Positions 1 through 8,525 of a DNA stretch of 64,000 nucleotides are shown here, piece by piece (positions within the stretch are counted from its first letter, which is position 1; every line of letters begins with the position of its first letter). The notes under the pieces are model-generated. The model made no database searches. It was not told the origin of the DNA and saw nothing but the letters and a program-made list of their open reading frames with translations. This stretch comes from Poriferisodalis sp965116245 (GTDB taxonomy: Bacteria; Actinomycetota; Acidimicrobiia; Acidimicrobiales; Poriferisodalaceae), in assembly GCA_965116245.1 (NCBI GenBank), contig OZ220497.1, forward strand, positions 1,860,001 to 1,924,000. Direction: 5' to 3'. Both the position numbers and the translations under genes were made by a program.

Positions 1-266
1 CCGATTATGAGGTGTCAGATTTGCCGGAGTCGTGGAAGGCGGCCCTTGCGTTGTGCGATCGGCTCTCGGGGCATGAATACAAGGGCGTAATTCCGTCTGA
101 GCTGTATGCGCGCCTCTCGGAGCATTTCACGGAGCAGCAGATATTGCGCCTCGGAGCGTTACTTGCTACCGCCAGCGGCTGGCATCGGATGATTGAAGCA
201 TTCGGCATTCGGCCCGACCATTACCAGGCAGACGAGCCCACTCCCTGGGCTACTGCTGCGGGCTGA
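1..266 (+). CDS. Carboxymuconolactone decarboxylase-like (AhpD-fold) protein, 3' end only
   Basis: The frame is open from base 3 to the TGA at 264-266, so this is the C-terminal end of a gene that begins before the window. A GTG at 12 is available, but the frame reads through it from upstream (D-Y-E-V-S-D). The visible tail has an ALALCDRLSGHE segment, a helical EHFTEQQILRLGALLA segment and an RMIEAFGIRPD ending. This resembles the last helices of AhpD/CMD-like proteins, which often act as peroxidase or decarboxylase folds. The catalytic CxxC region would lie upstream and cannot be seen. The family call rests only on the tail and is moderate at best. Confidence 0.5.
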   Translation, partial: DYEVSDLPESWKAALALCDRLSGHEYKGVIPSELYARLSEHFTEQQILRLGALLATASGWHRMIEAFGIRPDHYQADEPTPWATAAG

Positions 267-324
267 ATCCGAGTGCCGCTGTTCGGGCGTTGGCGACGAC
301 GCAGGTGCCCAAGCGCGCAACCTT

Positions 325-357
325 TCTAGAAGCGACATGTTCTCTAGAAGCGACATG
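325..357 (+). repeat. Two copies of a 15-bp repeat, 18 bp apart
   Basis: The 15-mer tctagaagcgacatg occurs at 325-339 and 343-357 in the gap ahead of menA. It is one of many short tandem repeats found between genes in this window. Confidence 0.7.
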
Positions 358-391
358 CGTGTCAGCTAGAAACCTGTAGATAGCAGTATTA

Positions 392-1270
392 GTGACCTCT
401 GCACGCAACTGGTTGGCAGGAGCTCGCCCTCGCACATGGCCCGCTTCGCTAGTACCGCCTTTTGTGGGTACGGCCGCATCAGAAGCGATGGCCGATGGCG
501 AGGTTGTGTGGTGGCGCGCTGGCTTTGCGCTCATCGTGTCGCTGAGTCTGCAGATCGCGGTCAACTATGCGAACGACTACAGCGACGGTGTGCGAGGAAC
601 CGATGGGGTGCGAGTCGGTCCAACGCGTTTGGTGGCCTCGGGTGCAGCGACCCCGGTTGCAGTGCGCCGCGCAGCGTTTGTGGCCTTCGGCGTTGCCGCG
701 CTGGCCGGAATCGCATTAGCGGCGGCTGTCTCGTGGTGGCTTGTCGTGGTAGGCGGGGCGTCAATACTCGCTGCCTGGTACTACACCGGCGGCCGTCAAC
801 CCTACGGATATCGCGGTCTAGGCGAGCTGTCTGTGTTCGTTTTCTTCGGTCTGGTAGCGACAGCCGGTTCCGCGTTCGTGCAGGATGCCCGACTAACCAC
901 GCTGGGGATCGCAGCCTCGGTGCCCGTGGGTTTGGGCTCAGTGGCGTTGCTGGTGTCCAACAACCTGCGGGATCTGCCCAACGACGAGCGGGTCGGCAAG
1001 CGGACACTGGCGGTGCGAATGGGAGACGGACCCACCCGGGCGATGTACCTGGTTGTCGTGTTCATCATGGTGTTCTCGCCCCTGTACCTGTCGCTGCTGC
1101 GGCCATGGGCACTGCTCGGACTCGTTGCCGTATTGGCAGCGATAGCGCCTACGCGTGCGGTACTACGTGGCGCAACTGGTTCAGACCTGATTGGTGTGTT
1201 GGTCGCGACTGGTCGCTTGCAGATCGCTTTGGGCGCGTTGTTGACGCTCGGCCTAGCTCTGGGCAACTGA
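392..1270 (+). CDS. menA: 1,4-dihydroxy-2-naphthoate polyprenyltransferase
   Basis: MenA joins a polyprenyl chain to 1,4-dihydroxy-2-naphthoate to make demethylmenaquinone, in the cytoplasmic membrane. The 292-residue product has the UbiA-superfamily layout: a first Asp-rich motif (NYANDYSDGVRGTD) near residue 62, a second conserved stretch (NNLRDLPNDERVGKRT) near residue 190, and about eight hydrophobic segments. The N-terminus ARPRTWPASLVPPFVGTA is typical of bacterial MenA. Translation starts at GTG 392. The gene converges on menG, which performs the next step, so the two sit tail to tail in one menaquinone locus. Identification is secure. Confidence 0.93.
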   Translation: MTSARNWLAGARPRTWPASLVPPFVGTAASEAMADGEVVWWRAGFALIVSLSLQIAVNYANDYSDGVRGTDGVRVGPTRLVASGAATPVAVRRAAFVAFGVAALAGIALAAAVSWWLVVVGGASILAAWYYTGGRQPYGYRGLGELSVFVFFGLVATAGSAFVQDARLTTLGIAASVPVGLGSVALLVSNNLRDLPNDERVGKRTLAVRMGDGPTRAMYLVVVFIMVFSPLYLSLLRPWALLGLVAVLAAIAPTRAVLRGATGSDLIGVLVATGRLQIALGALLTLGLALGN

Positions 1271-1360
1271 GCTGTTGACAACTGGGCGGTTGACAACTGG
1301 GCTGTTGATACCTGGCCTGTTTGATACCTGGGCTGTTGAGACTTGGGATGCTTGACTCGA
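1270..1360. repeat. Degenerate tandem repeat between menA and menG
   Basis: The gap between the convergent menA and menG stops holds about five degenerate copies of a roughly 15-bp unit of the form tgttgacaactgggc (later copies read gttgatacctggc and gttgagacttggg). There is no gene here and no clear T-tailed terminator. Confidence 0.6.
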
Positions 1361-1393
1361 GCGCTGGTTTTCTAGGGTGCCTGAGACCTCGGC

Positions 1394-2167
1394 TTAGCCG
1401 TCTCGTCTTGCTGTGATGAGCTGGGCGATACCTCCGCTCAGCAGTGCTCTGTCCACGTCGCGAAAGCCAGCATCGACCATCTGAGCCGCCAGTACCGGCG
1501 CTTCGGGTAGGTAGGCCACCGATTCGGGCAGGTATCTGTAGGCGGAACGGTTGGATATCAGGCTGCCAATGGCTGGCACGACTTTGCCAAAGTACGCCCT
1601 ATGGCCAGCGCGCAGCAGCGGATTGGTCGGTTCAGCGACTTCCAGAAAAGCCACTGGGGCGCCTGGTCTAAGCACACGGGCCAGCTCTTCCATGAACTGC
1701 GGAAGGTCGGTGAAGTTCCTCAGTGCGAAGCCGCAGGTCGCGCCATCTAGCGAAGCGTCCCGCAAACCGAGCCGAAGCGCATCGCAACGCATCAAAGGAG
1801 CGTGGGTCGTGGCGGCAGCCAACATGCCTGCTGAGAAGTCCACACCCACGGGCCGCAAACCAGCAGACGCCAGCTCGTTGCAGAGGTCGCCAGTTCCACA
1901 GGCCACATCCAACACCAACTTGCTGGGCTTCAAGTGTCCGGGTCTCGATCGTTCGCGCTTCAAGTGTCCGCGATTCTGGTGTTCGGGCTGCAAGCGCAAA
2001 GCGGCGACAGCGCGACGGCGCCACCTGGTGTCAAGACGAAGTGTGAGCAGTCGATTCAACAGGTCGTACCGGACCGAGATGGAGTCAAACATGTCCTCAA
2101 CGGCCCGGGCCTTGTCGTGCGGGCTGGGCAGCGCTGTGGGTGGCTTTGTGCGTCGCCGCAATGTCAC
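1394..2167 (-). CDS. menG: Demethylmenaquinone methyltransferase (MenG/UbiE family)
   Basis: This SAM-dependent C-methyltransferase carries out the last step of menaquinone synthesis. Visible motifs are the N-terminal MFDSISVRYDLLNRLLTLRLD block, the SAM-binding VLDVACGTGDL, GVDFSAGML, and the C-terminal FGKVVPAIGSLISNRSAYRYLPES block typical of UbiE/MenG. I chose GTG 2167 because it forms a 4-base GTGA overlap with the stop of the upstream membrane-protein gene. The open frame extends to 2341, but that part is antisense-like and lacks homology. A short basic insertion rich in H, L, K and R (QNRGHLKRERSRPGHLKPSK) separates the first helices from the SAM motif; its DNA carries a short repeat (aagtgtccg). 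Confidence in the enzyme is high and in the start moderate. Confidence 0.9.
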   Translation of the reverse strand: MTLRRRTKPPTALPSPHDKARAVEDMFDSISVRYDLLNRLLTLRLDTRWRRRAVAALRLQPEHQNRGHLKRERSRPGHLKPSKLVLDVACGTGDLCNELASAGLRPVGVDFSAGMLAAATTHAPLMRCDALRLGLRDASLDGATCGFALRNFTDLPQFMEELARVLRPGAPVAFLEVAEPTNPLLRAGHRAYFGKVVPAIGSLISNRSAYRYLPESVAYLPEAPVLAAQMVDAGFRDVDRALLSGGIAQLITARRDG

Positions 2168-2607
2168 CGGAACCAAACGCGGCGGTAGTCGCGGCTCATC
2201 GGGTGAAAAAGCAATACCAGCAGCAGCCCGTCGAACATCAATCGCATGAGCACCCCTATCTGGTAGCTCGTGCGCGCACCCCACCACAGGGTTGCAACGG
2301 TTGCATACACCGCCGCAGCGGAGCACAACCAATGGCCCCAACGACGCTCATTGGCGGTACCTGCACCTCCCGCGACGAAGGCGCCACCGAGCGACAAAGT
2401 GACTAGCGGCACCACGAAGCGGGAACTCAGGCTGCTTGCAGTGGCTTCACTGGCAAAGATCGAGACGACACCGTCAAATATGTCGCGCGCTAGCAGCGAA
2501 TCGATGCGAGTTCCGAGCACCAGCAACGCTGCCGAGAAGTAGCTAAGCAGCACTGCGCTGAAGAGAGTCTGAGGCTGACTGCGGTTAAGCCACCGCATCT
2601 GATTCAC
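2164..2607 (-). CDS. Hypothetical integral membrane protein
   Basis: This is a 147-residue protein with four likely membrane helices: around residues 15-35 (FSAVLLSYFSAALLVLG), 65-85 (VVPLVTLSLGGAFVAGG), 90-110 (WLCSAAAVYATVATLWWG) and 115-135 (VLMRLMFDGLLLVLLF). I do not recognise a family. It starts at GTG 2607 and its TGA overlaps the menG start by four bases, so it is probably co-transcribed and translationally coupled with menG. A role linked to quinone metabolism would be a guess from position only. Confidence 0.6.
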   Translation of the reverse strand: MNQMRWLNRSQPQTLFSAVLLSYFSAALLVLGTRIDSLLARDIFDGVVSIFASEATASSLSSRFVVPLVTLSLGGAFVAGGAGTANERRWGHWLCSAAAVYATVATLWWGARTSYQIGVLMRLMFDGLLLVLLFHPMSRDYRRVWFR

Positions 2608-2719
2608 CGGCTAAGTTTGGCACCTGCGCTGGTTAATTCTTGACAGCGTCAACTCCGACGGCCTCTAGCTACAGCGCGACCGGCTGCGTCGGAGGCGAGC
2701 CGGTGCGCCTCAATAGCCT

Positions 2720-3649
2720 GTGGCCAATGAAAGTCCCGGCAAATGCGCCAGCGAATACCGGCCCGAGCGCCTTCCAGTGACCGCAAGTAGCCCAGTGACC
2801 GCAAGTAGCCCAGTGACCGCAAGTAGCCCAGTGACCGCAAGTGGCACAGCCAGTATCGATCCGGTCATCTCGATCGGTGCCGATCAGCACGGTGCTGTCG
2901 TGGAAGCCAAAGCAGCCCACTGGCCGCCTGGGGCTCTGGTTGAAGCAATTCGACTCCAGCTCGACGCACTCCAGGGACCGGTATCGGTGTGGATTGACCA
3001 TCCAGACCATGGCGAGCCAGACCTTGGCAAGCCAGACCTTGACAAGCCAGACCTTGGCAATGCGGATAGTGCGGATCTCGCGCCAACGAACACAGCGTTA
3101 GGGCGCGGGCTCACCGAACTCGGTCTGACGTTCGAGCGCGACCTCTATCGCATGGAGCGGTCGTTGCCGATGGACCAGGCGAGTGGAATCCAGACGCGTT
3201 CATTTGTAGTCGGCCAAGACGAGCAGGCCTGGGTGGAAGTCAACAACCGCGCGTTCGCCTGGCATCGTGAGCAAGGCGGTTGGACGCTCGCTCAAGTTGC
3301 CGAGCGCCAAGCGGAACCGTGGTTCGATGCTGAGGGCTGCCGGGTGTACGACATTGGTGGCGCAATTGCTGCGTATTGCTGGACCAAGGTTCACAACGAT
3401 GAGGACCCACCTGTCGGTGAGGTTTACGTCATTGCGGTGGATCCTCAATATCACGGCCGCGGCCTCGGGCGGGCCCTCACGCTGGCTGGTTATGAGCATC
3501 TGACCAAAGCTGGCTTGCGCAGGGGGATGCTCTATGTGGATGCGGACAACACGCCCGCTGTCACGCTGTATCGCGAACTCGGCCTGGAGGTAGCTGTCGT
3601 GCGGCGACTGTTCACCGGTATCAGCCCGCCCAACCGCACCAAGCGCTGA
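2720..3649 (+). CDS. mshD: Mycothiol synthase (GNAT acetyltransferase)
   Basis: MshD acetylates the cysteine amine of Cys-GlcN-Ins to finish mycothiol, the actinobacterial low-molecular-weight thiol. The C-terminal GNAT domain (residues about 155-305) carries the family hallmarks WVEVNNRAFAWHREQGGWT, GEVYVIAVDPQYHGRGLGRAL (acetyl-CoA loop) and LYVDADNTPAVTLYRELG. The first half is a degenerate GNAT domain, as is normal for this family. Two low-complexity insertions stand out: four 6-residue units (PVTASS-like, residues 19-42) at the N-terminus and three 5-residue PDLGK-type units near residue 100. They come from 18-bp and 15-bp DNA repeats. The start (GTG 2720) is uncertain because the N-terminal repeat region is not conserved. 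Confidence 0.85.
   Translation: MANESPGKCASEYRPERLPVTASSPVTASSPVTASSPVTASGTASIDPVISIGADQHGAVVEAKAAHWPPGALVEAIRLQLDALQGPVSVWIDHPDHGEPDLGKPDLDKPDLGNADSADLAPTNTALGRGLTELGLTFERDLYRMERSLPMDQASGIQTRSFVVGQDEQAWVEVNNRAFAWHREQGGWTLAQVAERQAEPWFDAEGCRVYDIGGAIAAYCWTKVHNDEDPPVGEVYVIAVDPQYHGRGLGRALTLAGYEHLTKAGLRRGMLYVDADNTPAVTLYRELGLEVAVVRRLFTGISPPNRTKR
2774..2845 (+). repeat. Four 18-bp tandem repeats inside mshD
   Basis: Four consecutive copies of ccagtgaccgcaagtagc occupy 2774-2845; the fourth differs by one base. They are in frame and encode PVTASS units near the MshD N-terminus. A related core (cagtgaccgcaag) recurs at about 30182 in an intergenic gap. Confidence 0.9.
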
Positions 3650-3705
3650 TCAGCTAATGGACAGTCACTGGGTTCAAGCGGTTCAATGTTCGAGTAGTTC
3701 AAGCA

Positions 3706-4947
3706 GTGGTTGTGGTGACGGTCCCCGACGCTGATCCGGCTCTGAGCGATCTGAGCCGCGACGACTTAGGCGAGCTGCTTGATGGCGAACCGGCCTACCG
3801 GCTGGACCAGGTATGGGACGGCCTATATCGCCAACGTCGCCCACTAGATCAGATCACCAACGTGCCCAAGGGTCTGCGCAGCGCTATCGGCGACCTGTTG
3901 CCGCCAGCGCTGACGTTGGTCCGCACGCAATCAGCCGATAGGGGTTCGACTACCAAGCACCTATGGACGCTACGAGACAATCACTTGGTCGAATCCGTGC
4001 TCATGCGTTACCGGAACCGGACGACCGTATGCATCAGCAGCCAAGCGGGCTGTGCGATGGCGTGCAGCTTCTGCGCCACAGGGCAGATGGGCTTCGACCG
4101 TCACTTGAGTGTGGGCGAAATCGTGGAGCAGGTACTCGGCACGCTGCAGCAGGCTGCTCAACCGGCTGTTCAGCAAGCTGCTGGTACCGGCGCCGCAGCT
4201 ATGGGCGGATCCAACAACCGTGCCATCAGTGCGATTACTGGAGCCATCAACATTGTCTTCATGGGCATGGGAGAACCCCTTGCCAACTACGACGCAGTCT
4301 GGGCGTCAATCAAGCGCTTTCACGACGATATGGGAGTTGGTGCCCGTCACATCACAGTGTCAACAGTGGGAGTGGTTCCCGGCATTGAGCGTCTCAGCGC
4401 CGCTGCACTGCCCGTCAACCTGGCCATATCGCTGCATGCTGCCAACGACAGCTTGCGTAACCGTATAGCGCCCATCAACCGCACTTACCCGCTAAGAGAG
4501 CTGGCACGAGCGCTGGCGGAATATCGCCGCGCCAAGCGAAGGCGTATCAGCTTTGAGTGGGCGATGATATCAGGAGTTAACGACAGCGACCGTGATGTGG
4601 GCGAGCTTGCTGGCTACGCGCGACCGCTCGCTGCCCATGTCAACCTCATTCCCCTCAACTCCACTCCCGGATATGGCCACAGGCCCTCACCAGCGGAACG
4701 AATTGAGCACTTCGCGGCGGAGCTGTCTGCCCATGGTGTGAATGCCACGGTGCGCCAAAATCGTGGCACTTCGATTGATGCCGCTTGCGGCCAGTTGCGT
4801 GCCGACAAGCTGATCGCTGTGCGTACAGGTACACGGGTCTCAGGTACACGAGGTGCAGGTACACGAAATGCCGGAAAACGCCGTCCAGGTACACGAAGCC
4901 AAGCCAAGCGGCCTCAAAGTCATCGCGGCGCGCAGGCAGAAAGCTAG
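3706..4947 (+). CDS. rlmN: 23S rRNA (adenine-2503-C2)-methyltransferase, radical SAM
   Basis: RlmN methylates C2 of A2503 in 23S rRNA and also A37 in some tRNAs. The radical-SAM cluster motif CAMACSFC (Cys 116, 120, 123) is followed by ATGQMGFDRHLSVGEIVEQ, then IVFMGMGEPLANYD, HITVSTVGVVPGI and NLAISLHAANDSLRN. The terminal Cys in DAACGQL (near residue 362) is the expected methyl-carrying cysteine. Two additions are unusual: an Ala/Gln-rich insertion (about residues 147-178, QQAAQPAVQQAAG) in the middle of the barrel, and a basic C-terminal tail of repeated GTR-type units (about 371-400) produced by a 10-15 bp DNA repeat. The start is GTG 3706; nearby GTG codons at 3712 and 3715 are alternatives. 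Confidence 0.93.
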   Translation: MVVVTVPDADPALSDLSRDDLGELLDGEPAYRLDQVWDGLYRQRRPLDQITNVPKGLRSAIGDLLPPALTLVRTQSADRGSTTKHLWTLRDNHLVESVLMRYRNRTTVCISSQAGCAMACSFCATGQMGFDRHLSVGEIVEQVLGTLQQAAQPAVQQAAGTGAAAMGGSNNRAISAITGAINIVFMGMGEPLANYDAVWASIKRFHDDMGVGARHITVSTVGVVPGIERLSAAALPVNLAISLHAANDSLRNRIAPINRTYPLRELARALAEYRRAKRRRISFEWAMISGVNDSDRDVGELAGYARPLAAHVNLIPLNSTPGYGHRPSPAERIEHFAAELSAHGVNATVRQNRGTSIDAACGQLRADKLIAVRTGTRVSGTRGAGTRNAGKRRPGTRSQAKRPQSHRGAQAES

Positions 4948-4956
4948 AAACTCGCC

Positions 4957-5598
4957 ATGGCCAAGCCCCGATCTCCCGCCGGTCGAGCAAGGCGAACCCA
5001 CGAACGGCTCAAGGAGGAGTACGAAGCCGTTTGCGAACTAGAGCACCGCAACCCATTTGAGTTGCTTGTGGCCACGATCCTGTCGGCACAATGCACCGAC
5101 GCGCGCGTAAACGCCACTGTTCCGGAAGTGTTTTCGAGGTACCCGGACGCCGCGGCGTTGGCGTCCTGCGATCTAGGCGAGCTTGAGGAGTTGGTGCATC
5201 CGACCGGGTTCTTTCGCAGTAAGGCCCGCAACCTGCAAGGGATGGCGCGTCAACTGCTGGAAGACTATGACGGTGAAGTGCCGACCAGCCTGAAGGACTT
5301 GGTCAAGCTGCCCGGAGTTGGCCGCAAGACAGCCAATGTCATCCGCTCAGTGGCGTTTGGTTTGCCCGGCTTGCCGGTGGACACCCATGTAGGGCGCTTA
5401 ACGCGGCGCCTCGGCATCACCCACGAAGAAGATCCAGTAAAGGTGGAACTGGCGTTGAATCCGATGATTCCCCAGTACGAACGGGGCGATTTCAGCTTGC
5501 GGCTGATTCTGCACGGTCGGCGTGTCTGTTCAGCGCGCAAACCAGCCTGCGACGACTGTTTACTCAACGACTTCTGTCCAAGCGCTTTTGTGGTCTGA
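4957..5598 (+). CDS. nth: Endonuclease III (DNA glycosylase/AP lyase)
   Basis: Nth removes oxidised pyrimidines and cuts at abasic sites in base excision repair. The 213-residue product shows the helix-hairpin-helix LPGVGRKTANV with catalytic Lys124, the VDTHVGRL motif with catalytic Asp142, and the [4Fe-4S] ligands Cys191, 198, 201 and 207 (C-x6-C-x2-C-x5-C). Length and residues match the family. It starts at ATG 4957, nine bases after the rlmN stop, so the two are probably co-transcribed. Confidence 0.94.
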   Translation: MAKPRSPAGRARRTHERLKEEYEAVCELEHRNPFELLVATILSAQCTDARVNATVPEVFSRYPDAAALASCDLGELEELVHPTGFFRSKARNLQGMARQLLEDYDGEVPTSLKDLVKLPGVGRKTANVIRSVAFGLPGLPVDTHVGRLTRRLGITHEEDPVKVELALNPMIPQYERGDFSLRLILHGRRVCSARKPACDDCLLNDFCPSAFVV

Positions 5599-5618
5599 TC
5601 GCAAGGTTCCGCAAGGTT

Positions 5619-5816
5619 CTAGTCGAGCGACTTAGCTGCCTGAGTCAGTCGGCGACGAGCCATCCGCAGCGCTCGTTCAACCTCATATAGCTCTACGCCG
5701 ACATCCTCGAGTCGTGTGCCGATCAGATCATCGGCCGCCCTTGCGACGCGAACGCCGAGTTCGTCCACCGCGGTTCCGATTGAAGACAGCTCTGCTGCGC
5801 TGATCACGCGTGGCAC
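5619..5816 (-). CDS. Small hypothetical protein, helical
   Basis: This short reading frame (65 residues from GTG 5816) would encode a charged, amphipathic helical protein: VDELGVRVARAADDL followed by LEDVGVELYEVERALRMARRRL. The frame continues upstream to 5873, but that part lies over the short DNA repeat ccagtaggccagtccagcaggcc and looks non-coding. No family is recognised. It lies between nth and the his operon on the opposite strand. The regular heptad-like spacing supports coding, but nothing else does. Confidence 0.4.
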   Translation of the reverse strand: MPRVISAAELSSIGTAVDELGVRVARAADDLIGTRLEDVGVELYEVERALRMARRRLTQAAKSLD

Positions 5817-5971
5817 GTTAGGCCAGTCCAGTAGGCCAGTCCAGCAGGCCGCTGCAGCGCCCGACCACGACATCTATGCCAACGCCACTGCCTCGCCTAA
5901 CGGTTATGACCTCGGCGGGGTCTCGGCGCGGCTCACCGGCGGCCCGATAGGGCGCAAGTACCCTCAGCGTC

Positions 5972-7276
5972 GTGCTGAAGCGCTTGGATCTGCGAGGCCA
6001 AAATGCTCGGCTTGCCGAACTGCTGCCACGCCCCGACGTTGGCAGCTCGGTATCTCATGACACAGTTCGCGGGTTGATAGCCGAGGTCAGAGAGGGCGGC
6101 GATGCCGCTGTTCGGCGTCTGACGGCGCGCTTCGATGGCATTGACGTAAACGACTCGCTGGTGCCAGCCGAGCAGCTAGTCGATGCTTGGGAGGGCTTGG
6201 CGCCCCGCTTGGGCTCGGCTATGGAAACTGCCCATCGTCGCATTCTGGAGTTCCACCGAGGCGAGACCCGCGCAAGACATACCTACGAAAGCGACGGGGT
6301 AACGGTTCGTTCGATTAGTCAACCAGTCGACAGAGCCGGGATTTACGTGCCGGGAGGTCTGGCTGCCTATCCGTCCACGGTGCTGATGACGGCGCTGGCC
6401 GCACGTGCCGCTGGTGTGGAAGACATCGTGCTGTGCTCGCCGCCCGGTCCCGACGGCAACCTCGCCTCGGTTGTAATGGCGGCAGCGCATCTTTGTGGCG
6501 TTACCGAGGTTCACCGAGTGGGTGGCGTGCAAGCTGTAGCGGCGCTCGCCTACGGGACAGAGACAGTCCGGCCTGTAGATGTGGTGGCCGGACCCGGCAA
6601 TGCATGGGTCGCAACCGCAAAGCAGCTCGTGGCTGGCTATGTAGGTGTCGCCTCAGCTTTTGCGGGGCCCTCGGAGATTGTTGTGATTGCCGACGAGACT
6701 TGTCCGCCCGCCGCGGCAGCTACCGATGTCGTGCTCCAGGCAGAACACGGTCCCGGCGGTAGAGCGTGGCTCGTCACGTGGAATCCCCAGTTTGCCGACG
6801 CTGCAGTTACGGCAATTGCAGACATCGTTGATCTCTCCCCACGTCGCGAAGAGACGTTGGCCACCTTGAATGCTGACGGCTTTGTGTGCCTAGTTGACGG
6901 TCCGGCGGCCGCAGCGGAGGTGGCCAACGCGATTGCACCCGAGCATCTGCAACTCATGTGTGAGGGTGCTGGGGATTTAGTGCATGCCATTCGTCATGCG
7001 GGGGCGGTATTTCTGGGTCTTTGGTCACCTGCTTCAGTTGGCGATTACGTCGCGGGACCATCGCACGTGCTGCCCACAGCGGGCACCGCCCGATTTGCTG
7101 GAGCGCTCACCACAGACGACTTCACCAAGCGCATGCACGTCATCGAAGTCAGCGAAGCTGGCTTCGATCAGCTCGCTCCAGTAGTGACCGAACTCGCGCA
7201 ATCGGAAGGTTTGTGGGCACACGCAGCTTCGGTGTCGCGCCGCAAGGAGTGGTGCATGTCGGGCGTGCGGCCGTGA
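5972..7276 (+). CDS. hisD: Histidinol dehydrogenase
   Basis: HisD oxidises L-histidinol to L-histidine in two NAD-dependent steps and binds zinc. The 434-residue protein has the conserved AGIYVPGGLAAYPSTVLM, GPGNAWVATAKQLV, VLQAEHGPGG (zinc-binding Gln and His), APEHLQL (catalytic Glu-His), SVGDYVAGPSHVLPT (zinc Asp) and GLWAHAASV (zinc His) motifs. It starts at ATG 5972 and is the first gene of a his operon; its TGA overlaps the hisC GTG by four bases (GTGA, 7273-7276). Confidence 0.95.
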   Translation: MLKRLDLRGQNARLAELLPRPDVGSSVSHDTVRGLIAEVREGGDAAVRRLTARFDGIDVNDSLVPAEQLVDAWEGLAPRLGSAMETAHRRILEFHRGETRARHTYESDGVTVRSISQPVDRAGIYVPGGLAAYPSTVLMTALAARAAGVEDIVLCSPPGPDGNLASVVMAAAHLCGVTEVHRVGGVQAVAALAYGTETVRPVDVVAGPGNAWVATAKQLVAGYVGVASAFAGPSEIVVIADETCPPAAAATDVVLQAEHGPGGRAWLVTWNPQFADAAVTAIADIVDLSPRREETLATLNADGFVCLVDGPAAAAEVANAIAPEHLQLMCEGAGDLVHAIRHAGAVFLGLWSPASVGDYVAGPSHVLPTAGTARFAGALTTDDFTKRMHVIEVSEAGFDQLAPVVTELAQSEGLWAHAASVSRRKEWCMSGVRP

Positions 7277-8361
7277 AGCCATCGGTGCGTGAGGATCTTT
7301 GCCTACTGGACGGATACCACTCGCCGCAGATCGATGTTGAGGTTCGACTGAACACAAACGAAGCTCCGGTAGGGCCCCCGCCGGAGTTCGTTGAGGCTGT
7401 CATCGCCGAACTGAGACGCATCGAATGGCATCGCTACCCCGACCGGACGGCCAGAATGCTGCGTGAAGGCTTGGCTGCGCTGCATGGCACTGAGCCCGAG
7501 CGGATCTTCGTAGCGAACGGCTCCAACGAAGTGCTGCAGACGCTGTGTTTGACGTACGGGGGGGCGGGCCGCAGCGTTGCCGTCTTCGAGCCCACCTATG
7601 CCATGTACAGCCAGATAGCTCGCAGCACCCAGTGTGGTGTTATTGAAGGGGAGCGAAACGCCGATGGCAGCCTCAGCGTCTCGGAGTTGGAACGCGTTGT
7701 AGATCGGCACCAGCCATCGATCGTGTTCTTGTGCTCACCCAACAATCCAACAGGTACACCTGAACGGCTGGATGTACTCAAACGGGCGCTCGAGATAGTG
7801 CCGGGCCTGGTTGTGGTGGACGAGGCCTACGGACAGTTCGCCAACTGGAGCGCAATTGACTTATGCGACTCTGACCTGAGTAGGTCAGTTGGTGGGCCAG
7901 CGAATCTGGTAGTCACCAGGACGTTCTCCAAGACGTGGGCGATGGCGGGAGCGCGTTTGGGTTATGCAGTCGTGCCCGTCGGCATGTTGGCGGAGTTTGA
8001 GAAGGTGGTGTTGCCCTATCACGTGGATGCGTTCAAGCAGATCGCTGGACGGGTGGCGCTGCAGTTCGCCGACCAAATGGAACGGCGTGTCGCTGACATC
8101 GTCTCTGAACGGCGCAGGATTGAGCAGGCGTTGACTCAGATGGGCCTAGATGTTTGGCCCTCGCAGTCAAACTTCGTGTTGTTCCGAACCACACCCACTG
8201 GACGAACCGGCGATGAGGTTTGGCAGGCGCTGCTGGATTGCTCCATTTTGGTGCGTAACTGCTCAAGCTGGCCGCGCCTAGGGGACTGCTTGCGGGTCAC
8301 CGTTGGCACTCAGTCAGATAACGACCGCTTTCTCGAAGCGCTGGAGGACACGCTCTCGTGA
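7273..8361 (+). CDS. hisC: Histidinol-phosphate aminotransferase
   Basis: This is a PLP-dependent transaminase converting imidazole-acetol phosphate to histidinol phosphate. The motifs are LNTNEAPVGPPPEF, FVANGSNEVLQTL, FEPTYAMY, CSPNNPTG, VVDEAYGQF and RTFSKTWAMAGARLGYAV with the PLP lysine in SK. The open frame extends back to 7021 inside hisD, but the true start is GTG 7273. That GTG overlaps the hisD stop as GTGA and gives 362 residues, the usual HisC length. Its own stop overlaps the next open frame in the same way at 8358-8361. Confidence 0.95.
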   Translation: MKPSVREDLCLLDGYHSPQIDVEVRLNTNEAPVGPPPEFVEAVIAELRRIEWHRYPDRTARMLREGLAALHGTEPERIFVANGSNEVLQTLCLTYGGAGRSVAVFEPTYAMYSQIARSTQCGVIEGERNADGSLSVSELERVVDRHQPSIVFLCSPNNPTGTPERLDVLKRALEIVPGLVVVDEAYGQFANWSAIDLCDSDLSRSVGGPANLVVTRTFSKTWAMAGARLGYAVVPVGMLAEFEKVVLPYHVDAFKQIAGRVALQFADQMERRVADIVSERRRIEQALTQMGLDVWPSQSNFVLFRTTPTGRTGDEVWQALLDCSILVRNCSSWPRLGDCLRVTVGTQSDNDRFLEALEDTLS

Positions 8362-8393
8362 CGTCTGCCGCCAGCAGCCCCAAAGGCAGCTCA

Positions 8394-8446
8394 GTCTTTG
8401 AGGTAGCGCGGTCTTTGAGGCAAACGCAGTCTTTGAGGCAATTGGG
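8394..8446 (+). repeat. Short tandem repeat between hisC and hisB
   Basis: Three copies of gtctttgagg begin at 8394, 8411 and 8429 (spacing 17 and 18 bp). They lie between the hisC stop and the conserved hisB start and would otherwise give HisB a non-conserved N-terminal extension. Confidence 0.7.
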
Positions 8447-8525
8447 TGCAAACTGGCGCAGTGGGCCGCAGGCTGGAGCTACATGTGCTGATCGCACACC
8501 ACACCGTCAACCTTGCGAGGTCCCT

